Shown: positions 1-9,951, numbered from the stretch's first letter. The stretch: 64,000 nt of DNA from Umezawaea endophytica (GCF_025061645.1 NZ_JANYMP010000018.1:62001-126000), one strand, 5' to 3'. The notes: a model not told the origin generated them from the sequence alone. Program-made: numbers and translations.

Positions 1-1
1 G

Positions 2-121
2 CAGTACCCGCCGGACGACCTGGTCGGCCGCGACTACTACGAGCCGACCCCGCGCGGCGCCGAGCGCGTGCTGGCCGAACGCCTGCCGAAGCTGCGCAAG
101 GTCGTCCGGGGCGAGGACTGA
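2..121 (+). CDS. rarA: RarA (MgsA-type) AAA+ ATPase, C-terminal end only
   Basis: Only the last 39 codons are inside the window, so the 5' part is missing and the reading frame is set from the TGA at 119-121. The tail contains the signature [15 protein letters not shown] followed by [15 protein letters not shown], which matches the C-terminus of the replication-associated recombination protein RarA/MgsA. Known role: a clamp-loader-like ATPase that acts at stalled replication forks. The ATPase motifs lie outside the window. In actinobacteria rarA commonly lies upstream of the DUF948-alaS-ruvX-mltG-aroE string, which is what follows here after three accessory genes. The identification rests on memory of the tail and on synteny. 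Confidence 0.75.
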   Translation, partial: QYPPDDLVGRDYYEPTPRGAERVLAERLPKLRKVVRGED

Positions 122-163
122 AAATCGCGTGACCGCGGCGGGCGGAACTGCCACCGTGGCCCC

Positions 164-898
164 GTGAACCCCGCCCCCAAGAACGGCCACGCCTACCTCG
201 ACTTCAACGCCCCGATGTCGGACGCGCGCGCCTACGGCCTGATCACCACCCTGCAACCGCTCGCGGGGAAGACGGTCGTCGACTTCGGCTGCGGCTGGGC
301 CGAACTGCTGCTGCGCGTCCTGGAGACGGAGCCGACCGCGCGGGGGCTCGGGGTGGACGAGGACGCGTCGGGCGTCAGCCGCGGCCGGGAGAACGCGGAG
401 AAGCGCGGCATCCAGGAGCACGTCCGGCTCGACCTGGCGAACGTGACCACGTGGGAGGCGCCGCTCGCGGACGTGGCCATCTCCATCGGGGCCAGCCACG
501 CGTGGGGCGACACCCGCAAGACCCTCGAAGCCATGCACGAGCGGATCAAGCCCGGCGGCACGCTCCTGCTGGGCGACGCGTTCTGGGAGCGGCCGCCCGG
601 CGCCGACGTCCTGGCCCGCCTCGAAGCGACGCCGGACGACTACGGCACGATCGCCGAACTGGTCGACCTCGCCATGGCCACCGGGTACCGCCTGCTGTCG
701 CTCGCGACGGCCAGCCTCGACGAGTGGGACAGCTTCGAGTCGCGCTGGTGCGCCGGCCGGGAGCGCTGGCTGCTGGAGAACACGGACCACCCCGAGGCCG
801 CCGAGGTCCGCGCGGTCGTGGACGCGCACCGCGACACGTGGCTGCACGGCTACCGCGGTGTCCTGGGCTTCGCCTACCTCACGCTGGCGCGGGTGTGA
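164..898 (+). CDS. Class I SAM-dependent methyltransferase
   Basis: A 244-residue protein with a Rossmann methyltransferase core. Residues about 36-50 hold motif I (VVDFGCGWAELLL), the glycine loop that binds S-adenosylmethionine. An acidic DED follows about 20 residues later and IKPGGTLLLGD near residue 130 is the post-II/III region. The C-terminal third is rich in Trp and Glu and probably shapes the substrate pocket. The acceptor substrate cannot be told from sequence. The GTG start is the first plausible one after the rarA stop; no strong ribosome site is visible. The stop overlaps the next gene's GTG by four bases, so the two are probably translated together. Confidence 0.75.
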   Translation: MNPAPKNGHAYLDFNAPMSDARAYGLITTLQPLAGKTVVDFGCGWAELLLRVLETEPTARGLGVDEDASGVSRGRENAEKRGIQEHVRLDLANVTTWEAPLADVAISIGASHAWGDTRKTLEAMHERIKPGGTLLLGDAFWERPPGADVLARLEATPDDYGTIAELVDLAMATGYRLLSLATASLDEWDSFESRWCAGRERWLLENTDHPEAAEVRAVVDAHRDTWLHGYRGVLGFAYLTLARV

Positions 899-1452
899 CC
901 ACCTTCCTGGAGACCGAGCGGCTGGTGCTGCGCCGGTTCACCGAGTCCGATGTGGACGCCCTGGTCGCGCTCGACGGCGACCCGGAGGTCATGCGGTACA
1001 TCACCGGCGGCGCGCCGACGCCGCGCGCCGAGGTCGTGGCCGACTACCTGCCCGCGTACTTCGCCTACTACGAGCGGTTCGCGGGCTTCGGCTTCTGGGT
1101 CGCGGAGGACCGCGCGGGGGAGTTCCTCGGCTGGTTCCACTTCCGGCCGCGGCCGGAAGACCCGCCGGGCCAGGTCGAGCTGGGCTACCGGTTCGTCAGG
1201 GCCGCGTGGGGTCTCGGGTACGGCACCGAGGGCTCGAAGGCGTTGATCGACAAGGGTTTCCGCGAATTCGGCGTCGAGCGCGTCTACGCCGAGACCATGG
1301 TGGTCAACACCGGGTCGAGGCGGGTCATGGAGAAGTCCGGGCTGCGGCAGGTCCGGATCTTCCACCAGGACTGGCCGCACCCGATCGAGGGCAGCGAGCA
1401 CGGCGACGTCGAGTACGCGCTCACCAGGTCGGAGTGGGCCGCCCTAGCGTGA
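895..1452 (+). CDS. GNAT N-acetyltransferase (RimJ/RimL type)
   Basis: A 185-residue protein starting VTTFLETERLVLRRFTESD, the usual opening of RimJ/RimL-like acetyltransferases that modify protein N-termini or small molecules. The acetyl-CoA loop is at LGYGTEGSKAL (about residue 105) and the C-terminal motif VVNTGSRRVMEKSGL is the typical beta4-alpha4 region. The GTG start overlaps the preceding stop as GTGA. A much longer frame is open upstream but lies inside the methyltransferase and is not real. The 3' end overlaps the convergent downstream gene by nine bases. The acceptor is unknown. Confidence 0.8.
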   Translation: MTTFLETERLVLRRFTESDVDALVALDGDPEVMRYITGGAPTPRAEVVADYLPAYFAYYERFAGFGFWVAEDRAGEFLGWFHFRPRPEDPPGQVELGYRFVRAAWGLGYGTEGSKALIDKGFREFGVERVYAETMVVNTGSRRVMEKSGLRQVRIFHQDWPHPIEGSEHGDVEYALTRSEWAALA

Positions 1453-2064
1453 GTGGATCATCAGCAGGGCCACCTTGCCCGGCAGCAGGATCTCGCCGAC
1501 CGGCTCGAAACCGCCCGCGTGGAACGACGCGATGGCCCGCTTGTTGCGCACGTCCGGCTCCAGCAGCACGCGGGTGCACAGCGGATCGGCCTCGAACAGG
1601 GCCTCGGTCAGCACCGGCAGCACGGACCGGACCAGGCCGCGGTCGGTGAGCGCGAGGTCGCCCACGGCGACGTGCACGCCGATGTCGTGCGGCAGCGCCC
1701 GGTAGCAGCGGGCCACCTGGTCGCGGGCCGCGCGGTAGATCTCCAGGTACAGCATCGGCGTCCCGTCCCGGCCCACCAGGCACGGCAGCGAGTGCACTCC
1801 CTTGAGCTGCGTCCGCAGCTCCCGGTCCCACAGCTCGCGCGACCACGCCTGCTGCCAGAACGCCGCGACGTGCGGCGACTGCATCCACCGGTGCACCAGT
1901 TCGAGGTCGAGGGTGTCCGGGTCGACGGCGCGCGCGGACCACCCGTCCGCCAGTGACGGCAGCGGGGGAGCGGGCACGCCGACCAGGTCGGCGTCCTCCG
2001 GTGGACGGTTCGCGCCAGGCCTCGACACGGCCCGGTAGTCGTCCAGGTTGGTCACCGGCCGCAC
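1444..2064 (-). CDS. MbtK/IucB-like N-acyltransferase (GNAT fold)
   Basis: A 206-residue protein resembling the siderophore lysine/hydroxylysine N-acyltransferases (MbtK/Rv1347c, IucB family). Family hallmarks visible are LELVHRWMQSPHVAAFWQQ (about residues 52-70), GTPMLYLEIYRAARD (substrate and acyl-CoA strand), DIGVHVAVGD and RVLLEPDVRNKRAIASFHAGGF. These enzymes transfer an acyl or acetyl group from CoA or carrier protein to a hydroxamate amine. No siderophore synthetase genes lie nearby, so the pathway here is not established. It is transcribed toward the preceding acetyltransferase, overlapping its end by nine bases. Confidence 0.7.
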   Translation of the reverse strand: MRPVTNLDDYRAVSRPGANRPPEDADLVGVPAPPLPSLADGWSARAVDPDTLDLELVHRWMQSPHVAAFWQQAWSRELWDRELRTQLKGVHSLPCLVGRDGTPMLYLEIYRAARDQVARCYRALPHDIGVHVAVGDLALTDRGLVRSVLPVLTEALFEADPLCTRVLLEPDVRNKRAIASFHAGGFEPVGEILLPGKVALLMIHSR

Positions 2065-2205
2065 CGGTCCTCCAGTCCGCTGTAACGATCACTTCACTGC
2101 CGGTGACCACGCTAGTCGGAGCAACGGCGATCCAATCGGGTCCATTCGGGGGACGCACGCTAACCTTGGGGCCCTTCCACACCGTGAATTCCCCCAGGAG
2201 GATCC

Positions 2206-2610
2206 GTGTCGCCAGGGCAGATCGCCGCGCTGGTAGCAGCAGGCGCTTTCGTGCTGCTCGTGCTGCTGCTGGCGATTCCGTTGATCAAGCTCGGTAAGAC
2301 GTTGGACGAGGCGACGATCGCGATCCGCAAGGCGCACGAGAACACCGACCCGCTGTTCACCGGGGCCAACCAGACGTTGACCCACGTGAACACGCTGTTG
2401 GAACGCGTCGACGGCATCACCGCGAACGCCCGAGCGGTCACCGGGAACGTCTCCGCGCTCACCTCGCTCTTCACCGCCACCCTCGGCGGACCGCTGGTCA
2501 AGGCCGCCGCGTTGTCGTACGGCGTCAGCAAGGCCGTCCGGGCGCGCCGCAAGGCCGCCGAGACCCCCAACAAGCACGCCCGCCGCAGGCCGCGTGGAGG
2601 TAAGCGATGA
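2206..2610 (+). CDS. DUF948 family membrane-anchored protein
   Basis: A 134-residue protein with one N-terminal membrane segment (about residues 4-27), then a helical stretch (KLGKTLDEATIAIRKAHENTDPL) likely to form a coiled coil, and a basic tail. This is the pattern of DUF948 proteins, which sit before alaS in many actinobacteria. Function is unknown. The GTG start has a clear AGGAGG ribosome site about six bases upstream. A TAACCT hexamer at 2161-2166 could be the -10 of its promoter, but no good -35 is visible. The stop overlaps the next ATG as ATGA. Confidence 0.75.
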   Translation: MSPGQIAALVAAGAFVLLVLLLAIPLIKLGKTLDEATIAIRKAHENTDPLFTGANQTLTHVNTLLERVDGITANARAVTGNVSALTSLFTATLGGPLVKAAALSYGVSKAVRARRKAAETPNKHARRRPRGGKR

Positions 2611-2906
2611 GCCGGCTGTTCTGGTTCGCCGCGGGTGCCGCCGCGGGTGTGTTCGCCGTCCGCAAGGTGGGCCAGGTGACCCACCAGGTCACCCCCGCGG
2701 GCATCGGCGAGAACGTCGGCAACGGGCTCCGCGAGCTCGCGGGCGCGCTGGGCTCCTTCGGGGCCGAGGTGCGCGCGGGCATGGCCGAGCGCGAGGACGA
2801 GCTGAAGGAGAGCGTCGAGCGCCAGACCGGGTACACGCCCGGCAGGTACTCGACCGAGCCCGCCCGCCGCTCCTCCGGCGCGCGAGCGCGCCGGGCGGAC
2901 GGCTGA
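2607..2906 (+). CDS. Small conserved actinobacterial protein next to alaS
   Basis: A 99-residue protein with a short hydrophobic N-terminus (residues about 4-20, FWFAAGAAAGVFAV) followed by a helical, acidic middle part and a basic, Arg/Ala-rich end. It follows the DUF948 gene with an ATGA overlap and precedes alaS, the position of a conserved actinobacterial small protein (DUF6167-like). Function is unknown; the coupling suggests it works with the DUF948 protein at the membrane. Confidence 0.65.
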   Translation: MSRLFWFAAGAAAGVFAVRKVGQVTHQVTPAGIGENVGNGLRELAGALGSFGAEVRAGMAEREDELKESVERQTGYTPGRYSTEPARRSSGARARRADG

Positions 2907-2966
2907 GCCACTCCGTCCGCCTTCCCGCGCCCCTCCGACCGCACCACCCCCCTGAAGGACACCGCC

Positions 2967-5639
2967 GTGCAGACCCACGAGATCATCAAGCGTTTCCGCG
3001 AGCACTTCGAGCGCGCGGGCCACACCGTCGTGCCCAGCGCCTCGCTGCTCCTGGACGACCCGAACCTGCTGTTCGTCAACGCGGGCATGGTGCCGTTCAA
3101 GCCGTACTTCCTCGGCGAGGCCCCCGCGCCGTACGAGCGGGCCACCAGCGTCCAGAAGTGCGTGCGCACCGGTGACATCGAAGAGGTCGGCAAGACGACC
3201 CGGCACCTGACGTTCTTCCAGATGGCGGGCAACTTCTCGTTCGGCGACTACTTCAAGGAAGACGCCATCCGGCTCGCCTGGGAGCTGATCACCAAGTCCC
3301 AGGCGGACGGCGGCTACGGCTTCGACCCCGAGCGCCTGTGGGCGACCGTCTACCACGACGACGACGAGGCGTTCGACCTGTGGCAGAAGGTCGCGGGCCT
3401 GCCGCCGGAGCGCATCCAGCGCCGCGGCATCGAGGACAACTACTGGTCGATGGGCGTTCCCGGCCCGTGCGGCCCGTGCTCGGAGATCTACTACGACCGC
3501 GGGCCGGAGTACGGCCGCGAGGGCGGTCCCGTCGTCGACGAGGACCGCTACCTGGAGATCTGGAACCTGGTCTTCATGCAGAACGAGCGCGGACCGGGTG
3601 GCGCGAAGAAGGACTACCCGATCCTCGGCGAGCTGCCCGCGAAGAACATCGACACCGGCATGGGTGTCGAGCGGGTCGCGTTCCTGCTCCAGGGCGTGGA
3701 CAACGTCTACGAGACCGACCTCGTGCGCGCCGTCATCACCAAGGCCGAAGAGCTTTCCGGTCGGAAGTACGGTGCCGACAAGGTCGACGATGTCCGGTTC
3801 CGCGTCATCGCGGACCACGCCCGCAGCAGCGTCCTGCTGGTCGGCGACGGCGTCACCCCCGGCAACGAGGCCCGCGGCTACGTGCTGCGCCGCCTGCTGC
3901 GCCGCATCGTCCGCTCCTCGCGCCTGCTGGGCGTGACCGAGCCGGTGCTGCCGGTGTTCGCCGAGGTCGTCCGCGACACCATGGGCCAGGCCTACCCGGA
4001 GTTGGTCGAGAACTTCGTCCGCATCCAGCAGATCATGCGCGCGGAGGAGGACACGTTCCTCCAGACGCTCGCCGCCGGGTCGCGGATCTTCGAGAACGCC
4101 GCCGACGCGATCAAGGCCGACGGCCGCGCGACGCTGCCGGGCGACAAGGCGTTCCAGCTCCACGACACGTACGGCTTCCCGATCGACCTCACGCTGGAGA
4201 TGGCGTCCGAGGCCGGTCTGACAGTCGACGAGGACGGCTTCCGCAAGCTGATGGCCGAGCAGCGCGCCCGCGCCAAGGCCGACGCGGCGGGCAAGAAGAC
4301 CGGCCACGGCGACCAGACGGTCTACCGCGAGCTGCTGGACCTGGGCGCGACCGAGTTCGTCGGCTACACCGACCTCGCCGCCGAGGCGACCGTGCGCGGC
4401 ATCGTCCGCGAGGGCGCTCGGGTCAAGACCGCCCGCGAGGGCGACATCGTGGAGGTCGTGCTCGACCGCACGCCCCTGTACGCCGAGTCCGGCGGCCAGG
4501 AGAGCGACGCGGGCGTGATCGTCTCCGACGGCGCCGAGCTGGAGGTCGTCGACGTCCAGAAGGTCGCCCGCAAGCTGTGGGTGCACCAGGTGCGCGTGGT
4601 CAGCGGCGAGATCGCTGAGGGCCAGCACGTGGAGGCGCGCGTCGACCAGGAGTGGCGCACGGGGGCCCGCCAGGGCCACTCGGGCACGCACGTCGTGCAC
4701 GCCGCCCTGCGGCAGGTGCTCGGCCCGTCCGCGTTGCAGAGCGGCTCGTACAACAAGCCCGGCTACCTGCGGCTCGACTTCGCGTGGACCGGTGGTCTGT
4801 CCGAGGAGACCCGCAGCGAGATCGAAGAGGTCTCGAACCTGGCCGTCCGCAAGGACCTGCCGGTCCGGGTGGTCTACACGGACATGAACGGCGCGCAGGA
4901 GCTCGGCGCGGTCGCGCTGTTCGGCGAGACCTACGACGAGTCCGTCCGCGTCGTCGAGATCGGCGGCCCCTGGTCGCGCGAGCTGTGCGGTGGCACGCAC
5001 GTCGAGCACTCGTCCCAGATCGGCCCGGTCACGCTGCTCGGCGAGTCCTCCGTCGGCTCCGGCGTGCGGCGCATCGAGGCCTACGTCGGCATCGAGGCGT
5101 TCCGCTTCCTGGCCCAGGAGCGGGCGCTGGTGCAGAACGTCGCGGGCCTGCTGAAGGTGCCGAACGCCGAGGTGCCCGGCCGCGTCGAGGCGCTCGTGGA
5201 GCGGCTGCGCGTGGCCGAGAAGGAGCTGGAGCGCCTGCGCGGCGCCCAGTTGCTCTCCTCCGCCGGTCAGCTCGCCGACAGCGCGCTGGACGTGCGCGGG
5301 GTGGCCCTGGTCGCTCTCGCGCTGCCTGAGGGCACCTCGGGGGCCGACCTGCGCACGCTGGGCACCGAGGTGCGCAACCGGCTCGGCTCCAAGGCGGGCG
5401 TCGTGGCCCTGTTCGCGCCGGACGGCGCCAAGGCCAGCTTCGTCGTGGCGACCACCGCCGCGGCCCGTGACCTGGGCCTGGCCGCGGGCAAGCTCGTGCC
5501 CTCGTTCGCGCCCGCCCTCGGCGGCCGCGGCGGCGGCAAGCCCGACCTGGCGCAGGGCGGCGGCACCGACCCGTCGGGGATCCCGGCGGCCATCACGGCG
5601 CTGCGCACCGAACTCGATCGCGCGGTCGAATCCCGTTGA
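2967..5639 (+). CDS. alaS: Alanine--tRNA ligase
   Basis: A full-length 890-residue alanyl-tRNA synthetase that charges tRNA-Ala with alanine in the cytoplasm. The class II catalytic region includes [14 protein letters not shown] (residues about 67-80) and [14 protein letters not shown]. The editing domain carries HSGTHVVH near 570-574 and CGGTHVEH near 673-677, the zinc-binding and deacylation residues. The C-terminal C-Ala domain ends in a glycine-rich [15 protein letters not shown]. The GTG start has GAAGGA upstream. It overlaps ruvX by four bases. Length and motifs are normal for the family. Confidence 0.97.
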   Translation: MQTHEIIKRFREHFERAGHTVVPSASLLLDDPNLLFVNAGMVPFKPYFLGEAPAPYERATSVQKCVRTGDIEEVGKTTRHLTFFQMAGNFSFGDYFKEDAIRLAWELITKSQADGGYGFDPERLWATVYHDDDEAFDLWQKVAGLPPERIQRRGIEDNYWSMGVPGPCGPCSEIYYDRGPEYGREGGPVVDEDRYLEIWNLVFMQNERGPGGAKKDYPILGELPAKNIDTGMGVERVAFLLQGVDNVYETDLVRAVITKAEELSGRKYGADKVDDVRFRVIADHARSSVLLVGDGVTPGNEARGYVLRRLLRRIVRSSRLLGVTEPVLPVFAEVVRDTMGQAYPELVENFVRIQQIMRAEEDTFLQTLAAGSRIFENAADAIKADGRATLPGDKAFQLHDTYGFPIDLTLEMASEAGLTVDEDGFRKLMAEQRARAKADAAGKKTGHGDQTVYRELLDLGATEFVGYTDLAAEATVRGIVREGARVKTAREGDIVEVVLDRTPLYAESGGQESDAGVIVSDGAELEVVDVQKVARKLWVHQVRVVSGEIAEGQHVEARVDQEWRTGARQGHSGTHVVHAALRQVLGPSALQSGSYNKPGYLRLDFAWTGGLSEETRSEIEEVSNLAVRKDLPVRVVYTDMNGAQELGAVALFGETYDESVRVVEIGGPWSRELCGGTHVEHSSQIGPVTLLGESSVGSGVRRIEAYVGIEAFRFLAQERALVQNVAGLLKVPNAEVPGRVEALVERLRVAEKELERLRGAQLLSSAGQLADSALDVRGVALVALALPEGTSGADLRTLGTEVRNRLGSKAGVVALFAPDGAKASFVVATTAAARDLGLAAGKLVPSFAPALGGRGGGKPDLAQGGGTDPSGIPAAITALRTELDRAVESR

Positions 5640-6151
5640 CCAGCCCCGATCGACCCGGCGTCGACGACCCCGGCCGCGGCAGGCGGCTCGCCGTCGACGT
5701 CGGGTCCGTTCGGGTCGGGGTCGCGATCAGCGATCCGAGTCCCTTCCTCGCCACCCCACTCGCTACTCTGGTCCGTGACGAAAAGACCGGCAGGGACCTG
5801 ACGGAACTCGCCGGACTCGTCGTCGAGCACGACGTGGTCGAGGTCGTGGTCGGGTTGCCCAGGACCTTGGCCGGACGGCACGGACCGGCAGCGGAGGCGG
5901 CGTCCGCGTACGCTGCCGCCTTGGCCGACCGGATCGCGCCGGTGCCGGTGCGGTTCACCGACGAGCGGTTGACGACCGTCGTCGCGAGCCGTGTACTGGC
6001 GCAGAGCGGCGTACGAGGCAAGAAACAACGTGCCGTTGTAGACCAGGCCGCTGCGGTGGAGATCTTGCAGTCCTGGCTAGACGCACGCGCGCGATTCGTG
6101 GCCCGGTCCGCTGAGGAGGATCGAGCCCCCGGAGCGAAGGACAGCACGTGA
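5636..6151 (+). CDS. ruvX: Holliday junction resolvase-like RuvX/YqgF
   Basis: A 171-residue RNase H-fold protein of the YqgF family, proposed to process rRNA ends or Holliday junctions. Visible family features are [16 protein letters not shown] (residues 18-33, first catalytic Asp at 21), [28 protein letters not shown] and the C-terminal [14 protein letters not shown]. The start is a TTG overlapping the alaS stop as TTGA; no other start lies close enough. The stop overlaps mltG as GTGA, so alaS, ruvX and mltG form a coupled unit. Confidence 0.93.
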   Translation: MTSPDRPGVDDPGRGRRLAVDVGSVRVGVAISDPSPFLATPLATLVRDEKTGRDLTELAGLVVEHDVVEVVVGLPRTLAGRHGPAAEAASAYAAALADRIAPVPVRFTDERLTTVVASRVLAQSGVRGKKQRAVVDQAAAVEILQSWLDARARFVARSAEEDRAPGAKDST

Positions 6152-7380
6152 GCGACGACCTCGGGTTGTTCACCGAACCTGACGTGCACACGGACGAGCG
6201 GCAGCGCCGTCCGCGGGGCAAGGCGGTGGCCGCCGCACGACGTGCCCAGGTCCGGCGCAAACGCACCATCCTGTGGACGGTCGTGGCGCTGGTGCTCGGC
6301 CTCGGCGGCGTGGGTGCCTACTACGGCTACCAGACCCTGTCAGGCATCGGCTCGTTCGAGGACTACGCGGGCGCGGGCGAGACCGACGTCGTCATCGAGG
6401 TCAAGGACGGCGACCCGGTCACCGCCATCGCGGCCACGCTGAAGGACCAGGGCGTCACGGCGAGTTCCCGCGCGTTCACCGAGGCGGGCAAGACGGACGC
6501 CCGCCTGACCGGCATCCAGCCGGGCTTCTACCTGATGAAGACCAAGATGTCCGGCACGGCGGCGGTCGCCCGGATGCTCGACAAGAACACGAAGATCACG
6601 CCGCTGGAGGTCAAGGGCGGCAACGTCCTGCACGACATCACCGGCGGTGACGGCAAGGTCACGAAGGGCATCCTGTCGATGCTGTCCGAGGCGAGCTGCC
6701 TCGAACTGGACGGCGTCAAGAAGTGCGTCAGCCCCGAAGAGCTGCGCACGGCCGCGGAGACCGCGGACCCGGTCGCCCTCGGCGTGCCGGAGTGGGCGCT
6801 GTCGGACGTGAACAGGGTCGAGAAGGCGCACCGCCTCGAGGGCTTCATCGCCCCCGGCCTCTACCAGCTCAAGCCCGGCGCCACGGCCGTGGAACTGCTG
6901 AAGAGCGTCATCACGACGTCCGTGACCCGGCTGGAGAGCTACGGCGTGCTGGCAGGCGGCAAGACCACCGGCTTCCGGCCGTACGAGATCCTGACCATCG
7001 CCTCCCTGGTGGAGAAGGAAGGCCTCACCAAGGACTTCGGCAAGGTGTCGCGGGTCATCCACAACCGCCTGGCCGTCAACAAGATCCTGGAGTTCGACTC
7101 GACGGTCAACTACAAGTTGGACAAGCCGAACATCAGGACCAGCGACGCGGACCGCGAAGCCGCGGGTCCGTACAACACCTACTCCGCCGAGTCGAAGGGG
7201 CTGACGCCGACGCCCATCGGCTCGCCCGGTCGGGAAGCCATCGAGGCCGCCATCAACCCCGAGCCCGGCAAGTGGTTGTACTTCGTGAAGTGCCAGAAGG
7301 ACGGCACGTCCTGCTTCAACGAAACCTTCCCGGAGCACGACAAGACCGTCGCCAAGGCGATCCAGGAAGGCGTCTTCTAA
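6148..7380 (+). CDS. mltG: Endolytic murein transglycosylase MltG
   Basis: A 410-residue membrane-anchored protein of the YceG/MltG family, which cuts nascent glycan strands during peptidoglycan synthesis. A basic cytoplasmic N-terminus is followed by one membrane segment at about residues 41-60. The LysM-like region comes next, then the catalytic domain with [12 protein letters not shown], where Glu289 is the likely catalytic acid, and the family motif [10 protein letters not shown] final pair of cysteines ([10 protein letters not shown]) may form a disulfide outside the cell. It lies between ruvX (overlap) and aroE (4-base gap), as in other actinobacteria. Confidence 0.95.
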   Translation: MSDDLGLFTEPDVHTDERQRRPRGKAVAAARRAQVRRKRTILWTVVALVLGLGGVGAYYGYQTLSGIGSFEDYAGAGETDVVIEVKDGDPVTAIAATLKDQGVTASSRAFTEAGKTDARLTGIQPGFYLMKTKMSGTAAVARMLDKNTKITPLEVKGGNVLHDITGGDGKVTKGILSMLSEASCLELDGVKKCVSPEELRTAAETADPVALGVPEWALSDVNRVEKAHRLEGFIAPGLYQLKPGATAVELLKSVITTSVTRLESYGVLAGGKTTGFRPYEILTIASLVEKEGLTKDFGKVSRVIHNRLAVNKILEFDSTVNYKLDKPNIRTSDADREAAGPYNTYSAESKGLTPTPIGSPGREAIEAAINPEPGKWLYFVKCQKDGTSCFNETFPEHDKTVAKAIQEGVF

Positions 7381-7384
7381 GGCC

Positions 7385-8224
7385 ATGCCGTCCCGCGCCG
7401 CCGTCATCGGTTCGCCGGTGTCGCACTCCCTGTCGCCCGTGCTCCACAACGCCGCCTACGAGGCGTTGGGCCTCGACTGGACGTACTCGCGGGTCGAGTG
7501 CGACGAAGCCGGTGTGCCCGCGCTGGTCGCGGGTCTCGACGACTCGTGGACCGGTCTGTCCGTCACGATGCCTGGCAAGCGCGCCGCGCTGGCCGTGGCG
7601 ACCTCGGTGACCGAGCGGGCCGCCGTCGTCGGCGCCGCCAACACGCTGGTGCGCGTGCCGGACGGGTGGCGGGCGGACTGCACCGATGTGGACGGTGTCG
7701 TCGGCGCGCTCCGGCACGCGGGCGGTTTTTCCGGTGGTACCAGGGGTTTGCTGCTCGGCGCGGGGGGAACGGCCACCGCCGCCCTCGCCGCGTTCGCCGC
7801 GCTGGGACTGTCCGAAGTGGACCTGGTCGTCCGCGACGCGGCCCGTGCGGCGGAGGCCGTCGCCTGCGCGTCCAGGCTCGGTCTGGGCCTGTCGGTGGTG
7901 AGCTGGGCGTCCGCGGACTTCGCCGCGCTGGCCTCGGCGTCGGACGTCCTGGTGAGCACCGTGCCGCCGTCGGCGACCGAGCCCGTGGCGTCGTCGCTGG
8001 CGAAGGCGCCGTGCCTGCTGGACGTCATCTACCACCCGTGGCCCACGCCGCTGGGCCTCGCGGTCCTCGACCAGGGCCGCACGATGGCCACCGGCCTGGA
8101 CATGCTGCTGCACCAGGCTTTCGGGCAGGTCGAGCAGTTCACCGGCCAGGCGGCCCCCCGTGAAGCCATGCGGAAGGCGCTGAGCGCCGCCACCGGCGAC
8201 GTGCTGCCCCTGCCGATCGCCTGA
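7385..8224 (+). CDS. aroE: Shikimate dehydrogenase
   Basis: A 279-residue NADP-dependent shikimate dehydrogenase, converting 3-dehydroshikimate to shikimate. The substrate-binding N-terminus has SHSLSP (Ser13, Ser15), the catalytic Lys65 in SVTMPGK, Asn86 in AANTLV and Asp101 in DCTDVDG. The cofactor loop is LLGAGGTATAAL near residues 123-134. It follows mltG by four bases and lies about 5 kb upstream of the aroC-aroK-aroB-aroQ block. It ends in a terminator hairpin that begins within its last codons. Confidence 0.95.
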   Translation: MPSRAAVIGSPVSHSLSPVLHNAAYEALGLDWTYSRVECDEAGVPALVAGLDDSWTGLSVTMPGKRAALAVATSVTERAAVVGAANTLVRVPDGWRADCTDVDGVVGALRHAGGFSGGTRGLLLGAGGTATAALAAFAALGLSEVDLVVRDAARAAEAVACASRLGLGLSVVSWASADFAALASASDVLVSTVPPSATEPVASSLAKAPCLLDVIYHPWPTPLGLAVLDQGRTMATGLDMLLHQAFGQVEQFTGQAAPREAMRKALSAATGDVLPLPIA

Positions 8225-8239
8225 GCGACCGGCAGGGGC
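8206..8239. terminator. Terminator hairpin between aroE and the convergent secreted gene
   Basis: A 10-bp perfect stem, GCCCCTGCCG (8206-8215) pairing with CGGCAGGGGC (8230-8239), spans the aroE stop codon. The loop is 14 bases. It separates two convergent genes and could act in both directions. There is no U run, as is usual for actinobacterial terminators. Confidence 0.6.
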
Positions 8240-8245
8240 CCGCCC

Positions 8246-9532
8246 CTACGGGAGGGGCGTGGCGTAGAGGATCCGCTGCTTGTCGTGCTCGGTGACCGTC
8301 CACAGCTCGCCGCGGCCGGGCCAGTAGGACAGGTCCTCGACACCGATGGCCACGTCGCGCTCCGGACTCCCCGCTTCCAGCACCCCGGCGCTCGCCTTCC
8401 AGGCGCTCTGGAGGTGGCCCGGTCCGGTCGTCCCGCCGCCGGTGCTGTTGAGGTACCACAGGCCTCCGGTCGAGACCGCGCCCTGCACCCTCGGCGTGTG
8501 CAGCCGGAGCGCTTCACTGGCCTGCCAGTGCCCGCCCGCGTTGGTGAGCGGCGCGCCGGTGTCCTGGTTCATCGGCCACCGCGCGACCCGTCCGTTGAGG
8601 TCCGCGTTGTTCTGGTCCGCGCAGTACTCGCCGGTGGTGATGGAGTGCGGGCTGGTGCTGCGGTCCAGCGAGATGTAGGAGAACTTCTGCGGGCCCGAGG
8701 CGAGGCACTTGTAGTCCGCGGGGAACGACGCGAGGCCACCGGGGTTCGTCCAGCCGGAGATCTGCGGCATCACGTAGCGGTAGCCGTAGCTGTAGTACGT
8801 GCCGTCCTGCCTGCCGACCTTCTCGGTGTCGGTGACGTTGCCGTTGGCGGCGGACTTGATGTCGAAGATGTAGCGCATGTCGAACACCCGGACGCCGCGG
8901 TTGGTGTCGGCCAGGTACAGGTAGTTGCCGTACCAGACGATGCCGCCCGCGTGCACGCTGCCGCCGTTGCCCGCCTGGGGCGCGGTCACCGCCTCGTAGG
9001 AGGGGTTGCCGGAGCCGTTGATGTACGGGTAGGCGAGCAGCACGTGCTGGTAGTTGCCCGTGTCGGGGTCCAGGAAGGAGACCCGCACGCCCTTGGCGGG
9101 CGAGGTTTCCTTGTTGTACCAGCTCACCAGGATGGCCCGCTTGTCACCCCAGAGCTGGTCGGCCTGCGCGTCGGCGACCGTCGTCACGCCCTGCGGCACC
9201 CAGAGCGTGGTGTCGACATCGCCCTTGGTGAAGCAGAACTGCCTCAGGACCGGCATCGTGTTCGTGCTCAGCGCGGGCGACGTGCAGTCCTCGCCCTTGG
9301 GCGCGTCGTCGCGGTTCGCCTGGATCAGGATGTTCTGCACGCCCAGCTTGGGCAGCTCCTGGTCCAGGTCGTTGACGACGAGGCCCTGGGCGAGGTTGGA
9401 CGGCACCAGGCGGAAGTCCGCCACCGATGGCGCCGTGGCCGCCGCCGCGGTGCCGGGCGTGACCACCGCCAGCGTCGACGCCGCCAGCGCCGCGGACGCG
9501 GCGAGCAGGGACAGCGCGTTCCTGTTCCTCAA
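8246..9532 (-). CDS. Secreted protein of unknown function
   Basis: A 428-residue protein with a Sec signal peptide: RNRN, then a hydrophobic stretch ALSLLAASAALAASTLAVV and a cleavage site near PGTAAAA. The mature part is rich in Trp, Tyr and Gly with repeated strand-like segments (GGIVWYGNYLYLADTNRGVRVFD; GTYYSYGYRYVMPQISG), suggesting a beta-propeller-like secreted domain, and has a few cysteines that could form disulfides. I do not recognise a characterised family; similar secreted proteins occur in streptomycetes. The start is set at a TTG because GAGGAGC lies six bases upstream and the signal peptide begins there, although the frame is open further upstream. Confidence 0.7.
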   Translation of the reverse strand: MRNRNALSLLAASAALAASTLAVVTPGTAAAATAPSVADFRLVPSNLAQGLVVNDLDQELPKLGVQNILIQANRDDAPKGEDCTSPALSTNTMPVLRQFCFTKGDVDTTLWVPQGVTTVADAQADQLWGDKRAILVSWYNKETSPAKGVRVSFLDPDTGNYQHVLLAYPYINGSGNPSYEAVTAPQAGNGGSVHAGGIVWYGNYLYLADTNRGVRVFDMRYIFDIKSAANGNVTDTEKVGRQDGTYYSYGYRYVMPQISGWTNPGGLASFPADYKCLASGPQKFSYISLDRSTSPHSITTGEYCADQNNADLNGRVARWPMNQDTGAPLTNAGGHWQASEALRLHTPRVQGAVSTGGLWYLNSTGGGTTGPGHLQSAWKASAGVLEAGSPERDVAIGVEDLSYWPGRGELWTVTEHDKQRILYATPLP

Positions 9533-9620
9533 TCGTGCTCCTCGAATAGGGGTCGGAGGTCCGACCTCCCCGCACCCTAGTGAGGCTCGCTGGTACGCGG
9601 CCCGCGCTGTGGCCGGAAGC

Positions 9621-9663
9621 ACGAGGAGCCCGTGCGTCCGAAGTGGACGCACGGGCTCCTCGT
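9621..9663 (-). terminator. Strong terminator after ptsH
   Basis: A perfect 19-bp stem with a five-base loop (GAAGT at 9640-9644) lies just past the 3' end of ptsH on the minus strand. Its arms are at 9621-9639 and 9645-9663. It also sits in front of the secreted gene, insulating it from the phosphotransferase operon. Confidence 0.75.
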
Positions 9664-9681
9664 TGGTGCGGCTCGGGCGAA

Positions 9682-9951
9682 TCAGCCCTCGTCGAGATCC
9701 GTGGCGATGATCTCCGCGATGGCCTCCAGCGCGGCGTCCGCGCCTTCGCCGTCCGCGGACAGCACCACTTCGTCGCCGTGCATCGCGCCGAGCGTCATCA
9801 GGCCGAGCACGCTCGCGGCCTCCACCGGTTGGCCGTCGTCCTTGCGGATGGTGACCTTGACCGGCTGTCCGGCGGCGGCCTTCGCCAGCAGTGCCGCCGG
9901 CCGGGCGTGGAGTCCGACCTTGCTCGCCACGGTGACCCGTCGCTCAGGCAT
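9682..9951 (-). CDS. ptsH: Phosphocarrier protein HPr
   Basis: An 89-residue HPr, the cytoplasmic phosphate carrier between enzyme I and the sugar EII proteins. The active-site histidine is His15 in GLHARPA; a serine (Ser47) lies in the region of the regulatory Ser46 of Gram-positive HPr. It is the last gene of a minus-strand unit dasR-EIIC-ptsH, 34 bases after the EIIC stop, and is followed by a strong hairpin. Enzyme I (ptsI) is not in the window. Confidence 0.95.
   Translation of the reverse strand: MPERRVTVASKVGLHARPAALLAKAAAGQPVKVTIRKDDGQPVEAASVLGLMTLGAMHGDEVVLSADGEGADAALEAIAEIIATDLDEG

Noticed and set aside
2160-5009. A 949-codon open frame on the minus strand opposite alaS
   Set aside because: Shadow of the high third-position GC of alaS; its translation is Arg/Leu/Val/Asp-rich without domains, and alaS is certain.
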